Part shown: positions 1 to 9,269 of the stretch, one piece after another
Position numbering within the stretch: the stretch's first letter is position 1
Layout: every line of letters begins with the position of its first letter
Origin: Caldilineae bacterium
GTDB lineage: Bacteria > Chloroflexota > Anaerolineae > DUEN01
Length of the DNA stretch: 64,000 nt
Direction of reading: 5' to 3'
Assembly: GCA_011176545.1 (NCBI GenBank)
Contig: DUEN01000021.1
Span: 1-64,000 of the forward strand
Position numbers and translations under genes: made by a program
The notes under the pieces: model-generated
Told to the model about the DNA's origin: nothing
Database searches by the model: none
What the model saw: only the letters and a program-made list of their open reading frames with translations

Positions 1-18
1 ACCGTATCCCTCTTCACA

Positions 19-47
19 TTGACAAACGACCCAACTTGACGTATGAT
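19..47 (+). promoter_or_regulatory. Housekeeping-sigma promoter for dnaJ-prmA-rsmE
   Basis: TTGACA at 19-24, a 17-base spacer and TATGAT at 42-47 match the sigma-70 consensus in 11 of 12 positions. Transcription should begin near 54, giving a leader of about 100 bases before dnaJ. Confidence 0.75.
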
Positions 48-77
48 GCTAATGCCGCAGATGGGAATGAACATGTG

Positions 78-120
78 AGCCCCCCGCTTCGCGCTGTGCA
101 TAGCCGACGACTGGGGGGCT
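78..120 (+). promoter_or_regulatory. Stem-loop in the dnaJ leader
   Basis: AGCCCCCC at 78-85 pairs perfectly with GGGGGGCT at 113-120 around a 27-base loop, inside the predicted dnaJ leader. No U-tract follows, so it is not a typical intrinsic terminator. It could be an attenuator or a temperature-sensitive structure; the sequence does not decide. Confidence 0.45.
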
Positions 121-155
121 GACTTTGTGAAGAGGGAAAGGCGGCTGGGCGGACC

Positions 156-1301
156 ATGAGCGAGACGAAGCGTGACTACTACGAAGTACTCGGCGTAAGC
201 CGGAACGCGACGCAAGAGGAGATCAAGCGGGCCTACCGTCGCCTGGCGCGCCAATATCATCCGGATGTCAACAAGTCACCCGATGCTGAGGCCAAATTCA
301 AGGAGATCAACGAGGCATACGAGGTCCTCAGCGATCGGGAGAAGCGCGCGGCCTACGATCGCTTCGGACATGCCGCGACGCAGGGCAACTTCGGCGGCTT
401 CAGCGACTTCGTCGATTTCGGCTTCGGGTCCATCTTCGAGGATCTGTTCGGGTTCGGTATGCGCACCTCGGGGGTGAGGCGCACGCCCACGCGCGGGGCA
501 GACCTTCGCGTGGATGTGCGTCTCACCTTCGAGGAGGCGGTCTTCGGCTGCACGAAAGAGATAGAGATCCCCCGTTCGGAGACGTGCCCACACTGCGGAG
601 GGACCGGCGCGGAGCCCGGCACGACTCCTGTTCGATGTCCGCAATGCAATGGGCTGGGCGAGGTGCAGCGACGCCAACATAACCCGCTGTTCGGGACCAT
701 CGTCACCCGCACGACATGCCCCCGTTGCGAGGGGTTGGGCGAGGTCGTGACGACGCCGTGTCGGGAGTGTCGCGGCGCGAAGCGCGTGCGTCGCACGCGA
801 CGCCTCCAGGTAGATATCCCGGCCGGCGTGGACGACGGCACCCAGATCCGCCTGGCGGGCGAGGGCGAAGCTGGGCTGTATGGCGGGCCGCCCGGCGATC
901 TCTATGTCGTACTCAGTGTGGATTCGCATCCCCTGTTCCAACGCCACGATCATAACATCCTGCTGGAGTTGCCCATCAACATCGTTCAGGCCTCCTTGGG
1001 CGCTGAGATCGACGTGCCCACGCTGGATGGCCCCGTTAAGTTGAAGATCCCGCCCGGGACCCAGCATGGCACTGTCTTCCGGCTGCGGGGGAAGGGCGTT
1101 CCCTATCTGCGACGACATGGCCGCGGCGATCAACTGGTCTCCATCCGAGTCGTCGTGCCTACGGAATTGAATGAGGAGCAACGCGAGCTCTTGCGCAAGC
1201 TGGGCGAGACCCTGGGCACGCAAAACCTGAACGAAGAAAGCCGCTCCGTATTCGGCAAGATCATGGATGCCATCGGAGATGCCTTTAAGGGCGTGGACTG
1301 A
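156..1301 (+). CDS. dnaJ: Chaperone DnaJ (type I Hsp40)
   Basis: Cytoplasmic co-chaperone that delivers unfolded clients to DnaK and stimulates its ATPase. The 381 residues show the full type I layout: a J domain (1-70) with the HPD triad at 35-37, a short Gly/Phe region (72-105), a zinc-binding domain with four CxxC pairs (C144/C147, C161/C164, C188/C191, C202/C205), and the C-terminal substrate-binding domains. The length is normal for the family. It heads a cluster with prmA (14 bases downstream) and rsmE, a gene order also common after dnaJ in Firmicutes. dnaK and grpE are not in the window. The ribosome-binding site is weak; the start is set by the conserved N-terminus. Confidence 0.97.
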   Translation: MSETKRDYYEVLGVSRNATQEEIKRAYRRLARQYHPDVNKSPDAEAKFKEINEAYEVLSDREKRAAYDRFGHAATQGNFGGFSDFVDFGFGSIFEDLFGFGMRTSGVRRTPTRGADLRVDVRLTFEEAVFGCTKEIEIPRSETCPHCGGTGAEPGTTPVRCPQCNGLGEVQRRQHNPLFGTIVTRTTCPRCEGLGEVVTTPCRECRGAKRVRRTRRLQVDIPAGVDDGTQIRLAGEGEAGLYGGPPGDLYVVLSVDSHPLFQRHDHNILLELPINIVQASLGAEIDVPTLDGPVKLKIPPGTQHGTVFRLRGKGVPYLRRHGRGDQLVSIRVVVPTELNEEQRELLRKLGETLGTQNLNEESRSVFGKIMDAIGDAFKGVD

Positions 1302-1315
1302 CGGTCCGAGCAGTC

Positions 1316-2215
1316 ATGAGATGGCTGGAGATCCGTGTGCGCGCGGATGGCGAGGCGGCCGAGGCCGTCTCTGAGCTGTTCAATCGATACACCACACGGC
1401 CGGATGGCACCTCGAACACGGTGATCGAGGCCGATGGGTATGATGCCCTCGGCGAGCTCGCCGACTCCTCCGTGGTGATCAAGACGTATATCCCTCTCGA
1501 CGAACAAGCCGACGAGATCAAACGCCAAATCGAGGAGGGGCTGTGGCACCTCTCCCAGCTCTACCCTATCCCGCAGCCTGAGTTTCGCGAGCTGACGGAG
1601 GAGGACTGGCACCAGGCCTGGAAGGCCCAGTTCCAGCCTTTGAAGGTCGGCTCACGCCTGGTTATCAAGCCGAGCTGGCACGATTGGCTCCCCACTCCAG
1701 ACGAGGTCGTCATTGAGCTGGACCCGGGCATGGCCTTCGGGACGGGACTTCATCCGACGACGCGACTATGCCTGGAGCTGCTGGAGCGCTATATCCGCCC
1801 GGGGATGCGCGTCCTGGATCAGGGATCGGGCTCCGGGATCCTCTCCCTAGCAGCCGCCAAACTGGGCGCCGCGCACGTACACGCCCGGGACATCGATCCG
1901 GCAGCGGTGCGGGCGACGCGAGAGAACGCGGAGCGTAACGGCCTCAGCGAGCGCATTCGGGTGACTATGGGAGCCACCCCGCCGGAGGGACAATACGACC
2001 TCATCCTATGTAACATTTTGGCCGATGTCATCATCAAATTGTTGGAGCAGGGGCTGACCGCCCGCTTGGCGCCGGGTGGGGTGCTCCTCGTCTCCGGGAT
2101 TCTGACCACGCAAGTTGATGAGATCGTGGCGGCCATCACGGCGCAGGGGTTGCGCATCTGCGAACGACGAGAGGAGGGCGATTGGGCCGCCTTGGCGGCG
2201 AGCGCCCCGAAGTGA
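1316..2215 (+). CDS. prmA: Ribosomal protein L11 methyltransferase
   Basis: S-adenosylmethionine-dependent enzyme that methylates lysines and the N-terminus of ribosomal protein L11. The 299 residues comprise an N-terminal L11-recognition domain (about 1-110) and a Rossmann methyltransferase domain. Visible family marks are GMAFGTGLHPTT at 138-149, the SAM-binding glycine loop VLDQGSGSG at 166-174, and CNILAD at 232-237. The loop has Q and S where VLDxGCGSG is usual. It follows dnaJ by 14 bases and precedes rsmE by 6, so co-transcription is likely. Confidence 0.95.
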   Translation: MRWLEIRVRADGEAAEAVSELFNRYTTRPDGTSNTVIEADGYDALGELADSSVVIKTYIPLDEQADEIKRQIEEGLWHLSQLYPIPQPEFRELTEEDWHQAWKAQFQPLKVGSRLVIKPSWHDWLPTPDEVVIELDPGMAFGTGLHPTTRLCLELLERYIRPGMRVLDQGSGSGILSLAAAKLGAAHVHARDIDPAAVRATRENAERNGLSERIRVTMGATPPEGQYDLILCNILADVIIKLLEQGLTARLAPGGVLLVSGILTTQVDEIVAAITAQGLRICERREEGDWAALAASAPK

Positions 2216-2221
2216 TGTCCG

Positions 2222-2977
2222 ATGCACCGTTTCTTCGTGCCTCCTGAAGCGATCACGCGCGGCATGGTCCGCTTCCCCGAGCCGACGGCCCGGCAGATCG
2301 TCCGTGTGTTACGCCTGCGCCCAGGCGACACGGTGGGCGTGCTCGATGGAAGCGGGACGCTCTATCGCGTGGTGCTGGACCGTGTGGCCCGAAACGAGGT
2401 CTTGGGGCGGGTGACGAGCCAGGAGGCCGCGACGGGCGAGCCAAGCCTTCATCTAGTGATGTATATGGCCTTGATCAAGGTGGCTCGCTTCGAGTGGGTC
2501 ATCGAAAAAGGCACCGAGCTGGGCGTGGCTCGCTTCGTGCCCATGGTCACCGAGCGGTCGGTGATCCGAGACCTGGAGCTCTCCTCTCACCGCCGTGAGC
2601 GATGGGAGCGCATCGCGCGGGAGGCCGCCGAGCAAAGCGGCCGCGCCAAGGTCCCTGAGATCGAGGGCCCTATGACCTTCACGGCGGCCTGTCAGCAGGC
2701 CGCTGATGCGGAGGTGCGACTGATCGGGTGGAAGGGAGAGCGCCGCCGGTCCCTGCGGGAGCTGATCCCAGAACAGGAGGTGGGGAGCGTGGCGCTGTTC
2801 ATCGGGCCGGAAGGCGGGTTCACGCCCGACGAGATAGCCCAGGCCAGGGCCCAGGGGATCGAGCCGTTCTCATTGGGGCTGCGCACGCTGCGAGCGGAGA
2901 CGGCCGCCATCGTGGCGGCCGCACTAGTGATGGATCGCCTGGGAGAGCTGGCGCCAGGCGGGGATATAGAGACGTAG
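2222..2977 (+). CDS. rsmE: 16S rRNA (uracil-1498-N3)-methyltransferase
   Basis: SPOUT-class methyltransferase that modifies U1498 of 16S rRNA in the decoding region. The 251 residues have an N-terminal PUA-like domain (begins MHRFFVPP) and the trefoil-knot SAM site: GPEGGFTPDE at 195-204 and LGLRTLRAETA at 218-228. It is the last gene of the dnaJ-prmA-rsmE set. A palindromic element starts 13 bases after its stop codon, which probably marks the end of the transcript. Confidence 0.95.
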   Translation: MHRFFVPPEAITRGMVRFPEPTARQIVRVLRLRPGDTVGVLDGSGTLYRVVLDRVARNEVLGRVTSQEAATGEPSLHLVMYMALIKVARFEWVIEKGTELGVARFVPMVTERSVIRDLELSSHRRERWERIAREAAEQSGRAKVPEIEGPMTFTAACQQAADAEVRLIGWKGERRRSLRELIPEQEVGSVALFIGPEGGFTPDEIAQARAQGIEPFSLGLRTLRAETAAIVAAALVMDRLGELAPGGDIET

Positions 2978-2990
2978 CACGTTTGAGAAA

Positions 2991-3137
2991 CGCTCATAAT
3001 TAGAATAGGCAACGCCCGCTCTCTTAAAAGGTGTGTTTTGTAAGGGCGCAGCGGCGCTGCGCCCCTACAATTCGGCCACTCTGGTGGGGACGAGGCATGC
3101 CTCGCTTCTACGTGTGTCATGCATGCTAATATGAGCG
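2991..3137. mobile_element. MITE-like element with terminal inverted repeats and two internal palindromes
   Basis: This 147-bp non-coding element starts CGCTCATAATTAG and ends CTAATATGAGCG, an imperfect terminal inverted repeat. Inside are the palindrome at 3040-3068 (GTAAGGGCGCAGC / GCTGCGCCCCTAC) and a second around CGAGGCATGCCTCG at 3091-3104. The first two thirds are closely similar to 60902-61017, and the right end matches the right end of 24970-25052. No transposase is present, so it would have to be mobilised in trans. It separates rsmE from trxB. Confidence 0.6.
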
Positions 3138-3176
3138 TCGAGAAAAACACCTTCGAGGTAGATCGAGGAGATGGAC

Positions 3177-4160
3177 ATGAGTGATCAGGTAGAAAACGTC
3201 ATCATCATCGGCAGCGGGCCGGCGGGGCTGACGGCTGGTCTCTATACAGCCCGGGCAGAGTTGAATCCATTGCTGCTCACCGGCAACGAGATCGGAGGGC
3301 AGGTCGCCCTGACCAATGAGATCGAGAACTACCCGGGCTTCCCGGAGGGCATCGCCGGGCCGGAGCTGGTGAACCGCATGCAGCAGCAGGCAGAGAGATT
3401 TGGGTGCCGCATTGAGTATGACTACGTGACTAAGGTGGATTTCAAGCAGCATCCCTTCAGGATCGAGACGGCCAACGGCAAGACGTATCTGGCCAAGGCG
3501 GTCATCGTGGCCACCGGAGCCACCCCCCGTAAGCTGAATGTACCCGGTGAGAAGGAGTTCACCGGACGGGGGGTCTCCTACTGCGCCACGTGTGACGGCT
3601 TCTTCTTCCGCGGCAAGGAGTTGGTGGTCGTCGGCGGAGGCGATAGCGCGTTGGAGGAGGGGCTCTTCCTCACCCGCTTCGCGACGAAGGTGCGCATCGT
3701 CCATCGGCGTGATCAGTTGCGTGCCAGCCAGATCCTGCAACGCCGAGCCTTCGCCAACGATAAGATCGAGTTCATCTGGAATAGCGTCGTCACCTCGATC
3801 AACGGCGACGACGCGGTGCGGTCGGTCACGCTGAAGAATGTGAAGACGGGCGAGGAGAGCGAGCTCAAAACCGATGGCGTCTTCATCTATGTCGGGTATG
3901 TGCCCAACAGCGAGCTATTCGTTGGGCAGCTCGAGCTGGATGAGATGGGCTATATCGTGACCGACAAGCGGATGCACACCAGCGTGCCCGGCGTCTTCGC
4001 CGCGGGCGAGATCCAGGATCGGTTCTTCCGCCAGGTCGCCACGTCGGTGGGCCAGGGATGCGCGGCGGCTATGGAGGTAGAGAAATTCATCGCGGAATTG
4101 GAAGATCGAGGATACGAGGAATACAAGGAGCAAGTCGTGGCGTCCTCTCAGGCCGGCTGA
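3177..4160 (+). CDS. trxB: Thioredoxin-disulfide reductase
   Basis: FAD/NADPH flavoenzyme that reduces thioredoxin in the cytoplasm. From this start it has 327 residues: FAD-binding GSGPAG at 12-17, the redox-active CATC (C136, C139), the NAD(P)H-binding VGGGDSA near 152-158, and a C-terminal FAD segment (GVFAAGEI). An in-frame ATG at 3171 abuts GAGGAG (3165-3170) with no spacing, whereas ATG 3177 sits six bases after it, so 3177 is preferred. It stands alone between a mobile-element remnant and the convergent nuo operon. Confidence 0.93.
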   Translation: MSDQVENVIIIGSGPAGLTAGLYTARAELNPLLLTGNEIGGQVALTNEIENYPGFPEGIAGPELVNRMQQQAERFGCRIEYDYVTKVDFKQHPFRIETANGKTYLAKAVIVATGATPRKLNVPGEKEFTGRGVSYCATCDGFFFRGKELVVVGGGDSALEEGLFLTRFATKVRIVHRRDQLRASQILQRRAFANDKIEFIWNSVVTSINGDDAVRSVTLKNVKTGEESELKTDGVFIYVGYVPNSELFVGQLELDEMGYIVTDKRMHTSVPGVFAAGEIQDRFFRQVATSVGQGCAAAMEVEKFIAELEDRGYEEYKEQVVASSQAG

Positions 4161-4178
4161 GAGGACACCTCCAGAGGG

Positions 4179-4215
4179 TTTTGCGGGGGCGCAGCAGTGC
4201 TGCGCCCCCGCAAAA
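4179..4215. terminator. Perfect palindrome between convergent trxB and nuoN
   Basis: TTTTGCGGGGGCGCAGCA (4179-4196) and its exact reverse complement (4198-4215) are separated by one base. The 18-bp GC-rich stem is flanked by T4 and A4, so it can fold on either strand between two gene ends. It probably acts as a bidirectional terminator, and it resembles the dispersed palindrome family of this window. Confidence 0.65.
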
Positions 4216-4220
4216 CTTTA

Positions 4221-5642
4221 TCACCCTAACACAGCCTCGATGCCGCGCTGGGCGAGGGCCAGCCAAAAGCCGGGATAAACGCCGATGATCACGATGAACA
4301 GGACAGCGATGCCGGTCGCCAGGGCCAGGACCGGCCGCCAAGCCAGCGTCACGGGTTCCTCTGCCTCAGCCATATACATCATCACGACGACGCGCAGATA
4401 ATAGTAAGCTGAGATGGCGGAGTTGATCACCCCGACGATCGCCAACCAGGTCAAGTTGGCCTCCACGGCGGCCTGGAACAGATACAGCTTACCGAAGAAC
4501 CCGGCCAGCGGCGGCACGCCGGTCAGGCTGAACATAAAGATCGCCATCGCCGCGGCCAGCAGGGGATGGCGCTGCGCCAGGCCGCGCGCTTGATCGATCA
4601 AAGCATCCCCCTCGCCTTGCCGCTCCAGAGCGATGACCACCGCGAACGCGCCGATGTTCATGAACGCGTAAACGAAGAGATAGAACAGCACGGCGGCTAT
4701 GCCGCTGGCATTGGCCGCAGTCAACCCTACCAGGATATAGCCCGCGTGCGCGATGGAGGAGTACGCCAGCATACGCTTGAGGCTGATCTGTCGCAGCGCG
4801 GCCAGATTCCCCACGGTCATGGTGAGCGCCGCGATGAGCGCCACCGCGGGCATCCAGGCTCCTCGCTCCACGCTCAGCGCTCCCGCGAAGAGCCGGAGGA
4901 AGGCAGCAAATCCGGCGGCCTTGGCTCCCACGGACATGAAGGCCGTGATGGGCGTCGGCGCGCCCTGGTAGACGTCCGGCGTCCACATGTGGAACGGGAC
5001 AGCGGCCACCTTAAACCCGAACCCTACGATAAGAAGGGCGATGCCGACGAAGAGGGTTGGGTCCGAGGAGGCAGCCTGAGCGATGCCGGCGAAGTCGAAG
5101 GCGCCCGTCGCGGCGTAGATCAGGGCGACGCCGTAGAGGAAGAACGCGGTGGAGAAAGCCCCTAGGAGCAGGTACTTCAACGCCGCCTCGCCCGATGTCG
5201 CCCGCTCGCGCTCGAAGCCGGCCAGGATATACAGGCTCAATGAGAGCACCTCTAAAGCGACGAAGACGAGCATGAGATGCGTAGCCGCCGCCATCAGGGT
5301 CATGCCGATGGCCGCCAACAACAGAAGGCCATTATACTCCCCCTGCTGCTCCCCATGGGCGTCCAGCCAGTTCATGGCCACCAGCAGCCCCAGGGCCGTC
5401 GCCGCCAGGATGATCAGGCGGAAGAACGCCGTATATCCGTCGGATATGGCCATCCCCTGAAATTCCTGAGCGGGCTGCTTCGCCAACGCATAGGTCGCCA
5501 CCCCGGCCAGGATCACGCCTAGCAGCCCCACCCAGGTAAGCCACCGCTTATCCCCAACGAGGATATCCGTCATCAGCACCACGATGGCGGCGACCAGGAG
5601 GATAATCTCGGGCAACACAGGAGCAAGCGAAAGATCGTTCAT
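4221..5642 (-). CDS. nuoN: NADH-quinone oxidoreductase subunit N
   Basis: Membrane antiporter-like subunit of complex I that contributes to proton translocation. The 473 residues are almost entirely hydrophobic, with about 14 predicted transmembrane helices. It has the Mrp-antiporter/NuoN core, with conserved lysines and prolines around KVAAVPFHMWTPDVYQG and the segment SLKRMLAYSSIAHAG. It is the last gene of the operon and begins 72 bases after nuoM, across a spacer of ACGTTTT-like repeats. Confidence 0.95.
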   Translation of the reverse strand: MNDLSLAPVLPEIILLVAAIVVLMTDILVGDKRWLTWVGLLGVILAGVATYALAKQPAQEFQGMAISDGYTAFFRLIILAATALGLLVAMNWLDAHGEQQGEYNGLLLLAAIGMTLMAAATHLMLVFVALEVLSLSLYILAGFERERATSGEAALKYLLLGAFSTAFFLYGVALIYAATGAFDFAGIAQAASSDPTLFVGIALLIVGFGFKVAAVPFHMWTPDVYQGAPTPITAFMSVGAKAAGFAAFLRLFAGALSVERGAWMPAVALIAALTMTVGNLAALRQISLKRMLAYSSIAHAGYILVGLTAANASGIAAVLFYLFVYAFMNIGAFAVVIALERQGEGDALIDQARGLAQRHPLLAAAMAIFMFSLTGVPPLAGFFGKLYLFQAAVEANLTWLAIVGVINSAISAYYYLRVVVMMYMAEAEEPVTLAWRPVLALATGIAVLFIVIIGVYPGFWLALAQRGIEAVLG

Positions 5643-5655
5643 ACCCTATACCTGT

Positions 5656-5707
5656 TGCGTTTTACGTTTTACGTTACGTTTTACGCTTTACGCTTTTACG
5701 TTCTACG
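5656..5707. repeat. Degenerate ACGTTTT-type tandem spacer between nuoM and nuoN
   Basis: The span repeats GTTTTACG / GCTTTACG / GCTTTTACG in short irregular copies. The same kind of repeat appears at 10586-10622 between nuoI and nuoH. It contains no open frame and is inside the transcribed operon. Confidence 0.7.
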
Positions 5708-5714
5708 CCCACCC

Positions 5715-7229
5715 TTACCTCAGTAGTGACGCGACCACCATTCCTTGGTGTTGCGCCACATATTGTTGCAACTCCATCACCGTCGGGTTGATCCGATCGA
5801 AGAAGAGGCTCGGGAAGAGCCCGATGAGGAAGAACATCACGGTGACGGGCACCAGGATCAAGACCTCTCGCTTCGTCAGATCGGTCAGGCGCTTGTTCTC
5901 CGGTTTATCCAACGGCCCCTGCATCACCTCCCGGAAAGCATGGAGCAGGTACCAGGCCGCCACGATGACGCCCAGGGCGGCGAGGATCGCGGCCCAGCGA
6001 TGCGTTTGAAAGGCGCCGATCAGGATGCTGAACTCGCCCACGAACCCGTTCAACCCCGGCAGCCCGACCGAGCTCAGGATCGTCACCAGCAGGAACGCGC
6101 CATAAACCGGCATCACTGCCCACACGCCGCCGAAATCGGACAGGAGACGGGTATGCCGCCGCTCGTAGATCATGCCCACGAGGAGGAAGAGGGCCCCCGT
6201 GCTCAAACCATGGTTAATCATCTGGAGCACGGCGCCGCTTAATCCTTGCGGCGTCATGGCGAAGATGCCCAGCATGACGAAACCCAGATGGGCCACCGAG
6301 GAGTAGGCCACGAGGCTCTTGAAATCCCGTTGGCGCAGCGCCACCATCCCGCCGTAAAGGATGCCGATGACCGCCAGTACGATGAACAGCTCGGCCAGGC
6401 TCGCGGCCGCCTCGGGGAACAAGGGCAGCGCGAAGCGCACGTAGCCATAGGTCCCCATCTTCAGCAGGATGCCGGCCAGGATGACCGATCCCGCGGTGGG
6501 CGCCTCCACGTGAGCATCAGGCAGCCAGGTATGGAACGGGAACAGCGGGACCTTGATGGCGAAGGCCAGGGCGAAGGCCAGGAACAGCCAGCGCTGCACC
6601 CCCGGGTCTAGGGAGGTCCCGGCCAGGATCTCGACTAGATCGAAGGTGCCGCTGTAGTGGCGGAGCGCCAGGATAGCGACCAGCATCAGCGCGCTGCCAG
6701 CCATGGTGTAGAGGAAGAACTTCACCGCCGCGTACACCCGTCGCGGGCCGCCCCAGACGCCGATGATGAAATACATGGGGATGAGGGTCGCCTCCCAGAA
6801 CAGGAAGAACAGCACTAGGTCCAACGCGACGAACACGCCCAACATTCCCGTCTCTAACACCAGCATCAGGAAGAGGTAGGTCACCGGCCGATCGGCGATG
6901 CTGTTCCAGGAAGACAGGATCACGATCGGCCCCAGGAAGGTAGTCAGCAGCACCAGGAAGAGGCTGATCCCATCGACCCCGACGATGTAATTCAGCCCCA
7001 ACTCCGGCGCCCAGGGACGCCGCTCGACGAACTGATATCCCGCCTCCCCTATCTCCCACCCGAAGAAGAGCGGCAGGGAGAGCAGGAAAGTCACCGTGGT
7101 TACCAGGAGCGCCCAATACCACGGCGTTCGCCCTCTTCGGGGGAGCAGTAACAGGATCAACGCTCCCAAGAGGGGAAAGAAAGTGATGAGGCTTAACCAT
7201 GGCACGCCATTAGCCGATGTCATAGGCAT
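5715..7229 (-). CDS. nuoM: NADH-quinone oxidoreductase subunit M
   Basis: Antiporter-like membrane subunit of complex I. From this start it is 504 residues, with multiple hydrophobic helices, the motif WEATLIPMYFIIG (conserved glutamate), the lysine-bearing IKVPLFPFHTWLPDAH, and QRDFKSLVAYSSVAH. The frame stays open upstream to 7373, but that extension is hydrophilic, unlike the family, and overlaps nuoL. ATG 7229 lies five bases after GGAG and gives the expected hydrophobic N-terminus; ATG 7223 is the alternative. It sits between nuoL and nuoN. Confidence 0.94.
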   Translation of the reverse strand: MPMTSANGVPWLSLITFFPLLGALILLLLPRRGRTPWYWALLVTTVTFLLSLPLFFGWEIGEAGYQFVERRPWAPELGLNYIVGVDGISLFLVLLTTFLGPIVILSSWNSIADRPVTYLFLMLVLETGMLGVFVALDLVLFFLFWEATLIPMYFIIGVWGGPRRVYAAVKFFLYTMAGSALMLVAILALRHYSGTFDLVEILAGTSLDPGVQRWLFLAFALAFAIKVPLFPFHTWLPDAHVEAPTAGSVILAGILLKMGTYGYVRFALPLFPEAAASLAELFIVLAVIGILYGGMVALRQRDFKSLVAYSSVAHLGFVMLGIFAMTPQGLSGAVLQMINHGLSTGALFLLVGMIYERRHTRLLSDFGGVWAVMPVYGAFLLVTILSSVGLPGLNGFVGEFSILIGAFQTHRWAAILAALGVIVAAWYLLHAFREVMQGPLDKPENKRLTDLTKREVLILVPVTVMFFLIGLFPSLFFDRINPTVMELQQYVAQHQGMVVASLLR

Positions 7230-7262
7230 CCAATCTCCAATTCCTAATCTCCAATCCCTGAC
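7230..7262. repeat. CTCCAAT-type spacer repeat upstream of nuoM
   Basis: Short copies of AATCTCCAAT read on the plus strand, that is GGAGATT on the coding strand. One copy supplies the GGAG that serves as the nuoM ribosome-binding site. Related tracts lie at 9204-9269 and 25680-25715. Confidence 0.65.
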
Positions 7263-7293
7263 CTCGACGGCTAAGCCTGCGAGATCCTCTCCG

Positions 7294-9183
7294 CTACCGT
7301 GCCGCCCAGATGACGAAGTAGAGGACCAACAGCACGACGCCCGCGAACAACGTGAACGCGTAGGTGCCCACAAGCCCTGTCTGTACCCGCCGGACCTGCT
7401 GGCCGGCCCAGCCGATGACCTGCGCCACGCCGTTCACCGTGCCGTCGATGCCCTGTTGATCGAAGGCGGTGGCCAACCAGTCTCCCAACGCCTTCAGCGG
7501 GTTGACCACCAGCATCATGTAGATCTCATCCACATAGTACCGATGTTGCACCAGCGTATCCAGTGGCCCCAGGGTCTCCCGAAGGCGGGAGACGCTCTTC
7601 GGATCCACGACGAAGATCCGATAGGCGAAGTAGATGCCTCCCAACGCCACCAGGGCCGAGATGAGCATCAATACCCAGGCGACGGCGCTGGGCTCGCTTT
7701 CCGATGCGACATGTTCGAAGACCGGCATCAGCCAGCTGTGCAGCCAGGAGATCCGAGGTAGGCCGATCACGCCGCCCATCGCAGCCCCCACGGCCAGGAT
7801 GATCAACGGCCTCGTCATCACCGGCGGCGACTCATGGGCGTGCTCATGCAATCGACGATCGCGAGGGGTACCCCAGAAGGAGACGAACACAGCCCGGAAG
7901 GAATAGGTAGCCGTCAGGAAAGCCGTCGTGATCCCGATCAGCCACAGCAGGGGCGAGCGCTCCCACGCGCCCAGGAGGATCTCATCCTTCGAGAAGAAGC
8001 CGGAGAGCAACGGGAATCCCGCCAGCGCGGCCGCGCCGATCACGAACGTCTTATATGTGATGGGTAGCTTATCCTTGAGCCCGCCCATCCTTCGGATGTC
8101 GAGCTCGCCATGGAGCGCGTGCATGACGCTCCCGGCCCCCAGGAAGAGCAACGCCTTGAAGAAGGCATGCGTATAAAGGTGGAAGATGCCCGCCGTGAAG
8201 GCGCCCACGCCAACCCCCAGGAACATGTATCCCAGTTGTGAGATGGTCGAGTACGCCAGAATGCGCTTCAGGTCCGTCTGCGCCAGCGCGATGGTGGCGG
8301 CGAAGAGGGCCGTCAGCGCGCCGACCACGGCCACCCAGGTCATCGCGGTGGGCGACATGGCGTACAGGGGCGAGGTGCGGGCCACCATGTACACCCCGGC
8401 GGTGACCATGGTCGCCGCATGGATCAGGGCGCTCACAGGGGTGGGGCCTTCCATCGCATCGGGGAGCCAGACGTATAGGGGGATCTGGGCGGACTTGCCC
8501 GTCGCCGCCAGGAGCAGGAGAAGCCCGATCCCCGTCGCCGAGAGCTCCAGAGCGCTCAGATGCTCCGATTCAAAGAGCTTGAGGAAGTTCAACTGGCCGC
8601 TCAACCGGAACACCCACAGCATGGCCAGGATGAAACCCACATCCCCGATGCGATTTACCAGGAAGGCCTTCTTGCCGGCGTCCGCCGCGCTGGGCTTAAA
8701 GAACCAGAACCCGATGAGCAGATAGGATACCAGGCCGACGCCCTCCCAGCCGATGAACATCTGCACGAAATCATTGGCCATCACCAGCGTAAGCATCATG
8801 AGTACAAACAGGTTCAGGTAGACGAAGTAGCGGACGTACCGCTCGTCCTCCCACATGTACCCGATGGAATACACGTGGATGAGGAAGCCCACACCGGTGA
8901 CCACCAGGGCCATGAACACGGAGAGCGGGTCGATGAGGAGCCCGATATCCGTCTGAAAGTCACCGATGGCGATCCAGCGCCAGAGCACGCGCTCGATCGT
9001 GCGCTCCTCCGCGGGGAGCTGGTTGAGGGCGACGAAGAGCCCCAGGGCGACCAGGAAAGAGAGCAACACCATCCCTGAGGCCACCCCGCCGGTGACGTTC
9101 TTCCCCCAACGACGCCCAAAGGCCAGATTGAGGACGATCCCTAGCACGGGAAAGGCCAATAAAAGCCAGGCGTATTCCATCAT
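7294..9183 (-). CDS. nuoL: NADH-quinone oxidoreductase subunit L
   Basis: The largest antiporter-like subunit of complex I and its distal proton channel. The 629 residues include about 14 core helices, the family segments WEGVGLVSYLLIGFW, SAQIPLYVWLPDAMEGPTPV and TDLKRILAYSTISQLGYM, and a C-terminal extension that in this family forms the long lateral helix followed by a final membrane helix (residues 605-625). The start is MMEY; the second ATG (9180) has better spacing from AAGGG. It follows nuoK across an 83-base spacer that can form a hairpin. Confidence 0.96.
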   Translation of the reverse strand: MMEYAWLLLAFPVLGIVLNLAFGRRWGKNVTGGVASGMVLLSFLVALGLFVALNQLPAEERTIERVLWRWIAIGDFQTDIGLLIDPLSVFMALVVTGVGFLIHVYSIGYMWEDERYVRYFVYLNLFVLMMLTLVMANDFVQMFIGWEGVGLVSYLLIGFWFFKPSAADAGKKAFLVNRIGDVGFILAMLWVFRLSGQLNFLKLFESEHLSALELSATGIGLLLLLAATGKSAQIPLYVWLPDAMEGPTPVSALIHAATMVTAGVYMVARTSPLYAMSPTAMTWVAVVGALTALFAATIALAQTDLKRILAYSTISQLGYMFLGVGVGAFTAGIFHLYTHAFFKALLFLGAGSVMHALHGELDIRRMGGLKDKLPITYKTFVIGAAALAGFPLLSGFFSKDEILLGAWERSPLLWLIGITTAFLTATYSFRAVFVSFWGTPRDRRLHEHAHESPPVMTRPLIILAVGAAMGGVIGLPRISWLHSWLMPVFEHVASESEPSAVAWVLMLISALVALGGIYFAYRIFVVDPKSVSRLRETLGPLDTLVQHRYYVDEIYMMLVVNPLKALGDWLATAFDQQGIDGTVNGVAQVIGWAGQQVRRVQTGLVGTYAFTLFAGVVLLVLYFVIWAAR

Positions 9184-9203
9184 AGTCCCTTACGCTTCCT
9201 CAC

Positions 9204-9269
9204 TATCTCTCCAATCTCCCAATCTCCAATCTCTAATCTCTGAGGCTAGAGATTGGAGATTGGAGATTA
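9204..9269 (-). repeat. Inverted CTCCAAT/GGAGATT repeat between nuoK and nuoL
   Basis: Copies of CCAATCTC on the left half and GAGATTGG on the right half meet at GAGGCT (about 9241-9246), so the nuoK-nuoL transcript can fold into a long imperfect hairpin. This could modulate expression or stability inside the operon. No U-tract follows, so full termination is unlikely. Confidence 0.6.

Larger units (their letters stand above)
7..137. promoter_or_regulatory. 12-bp inverted repeat flanking the dnaJ promoter and leader
   Basis: TCCCTCTTCACA at 7-18 is the exact reverse complement of TGTGAAGAGGGA at 126-137. The left arm ends at the base before the -35 box and the right arm lies about 18 bases upstream of the dnaJ start codon. 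The left arm is upstream of the predicted transcription start, so both arms cannot be in the same transcript; a DNA-level operator pair is the simpler reading. It does not match the CIRCE/HrcA consensus. Function is inferred. Confidence 0.5.

Noticed and set aside
1-155. CIRCE (HrcA) operator upstream of dnaJ
   Set aside because: No TTAGCACTC-N9-GAGTGCTAA-like sequence is present; a different inverted repeat is found instead.
276-1223. Long open frame antisense to dnaJ
   Set aside because: Mirror frame of a confidently identified gene in GC-rich DNA; no family resemblance, no ribosome-binding site.
7230-7373. N-terminal extension of nuoM
   Set aside because: Encodes a non-hydrophobic, Ser/Arg/Cys-rich stretch unlike any NuoM, overlaps nuoL and crosses a spacer repeat.
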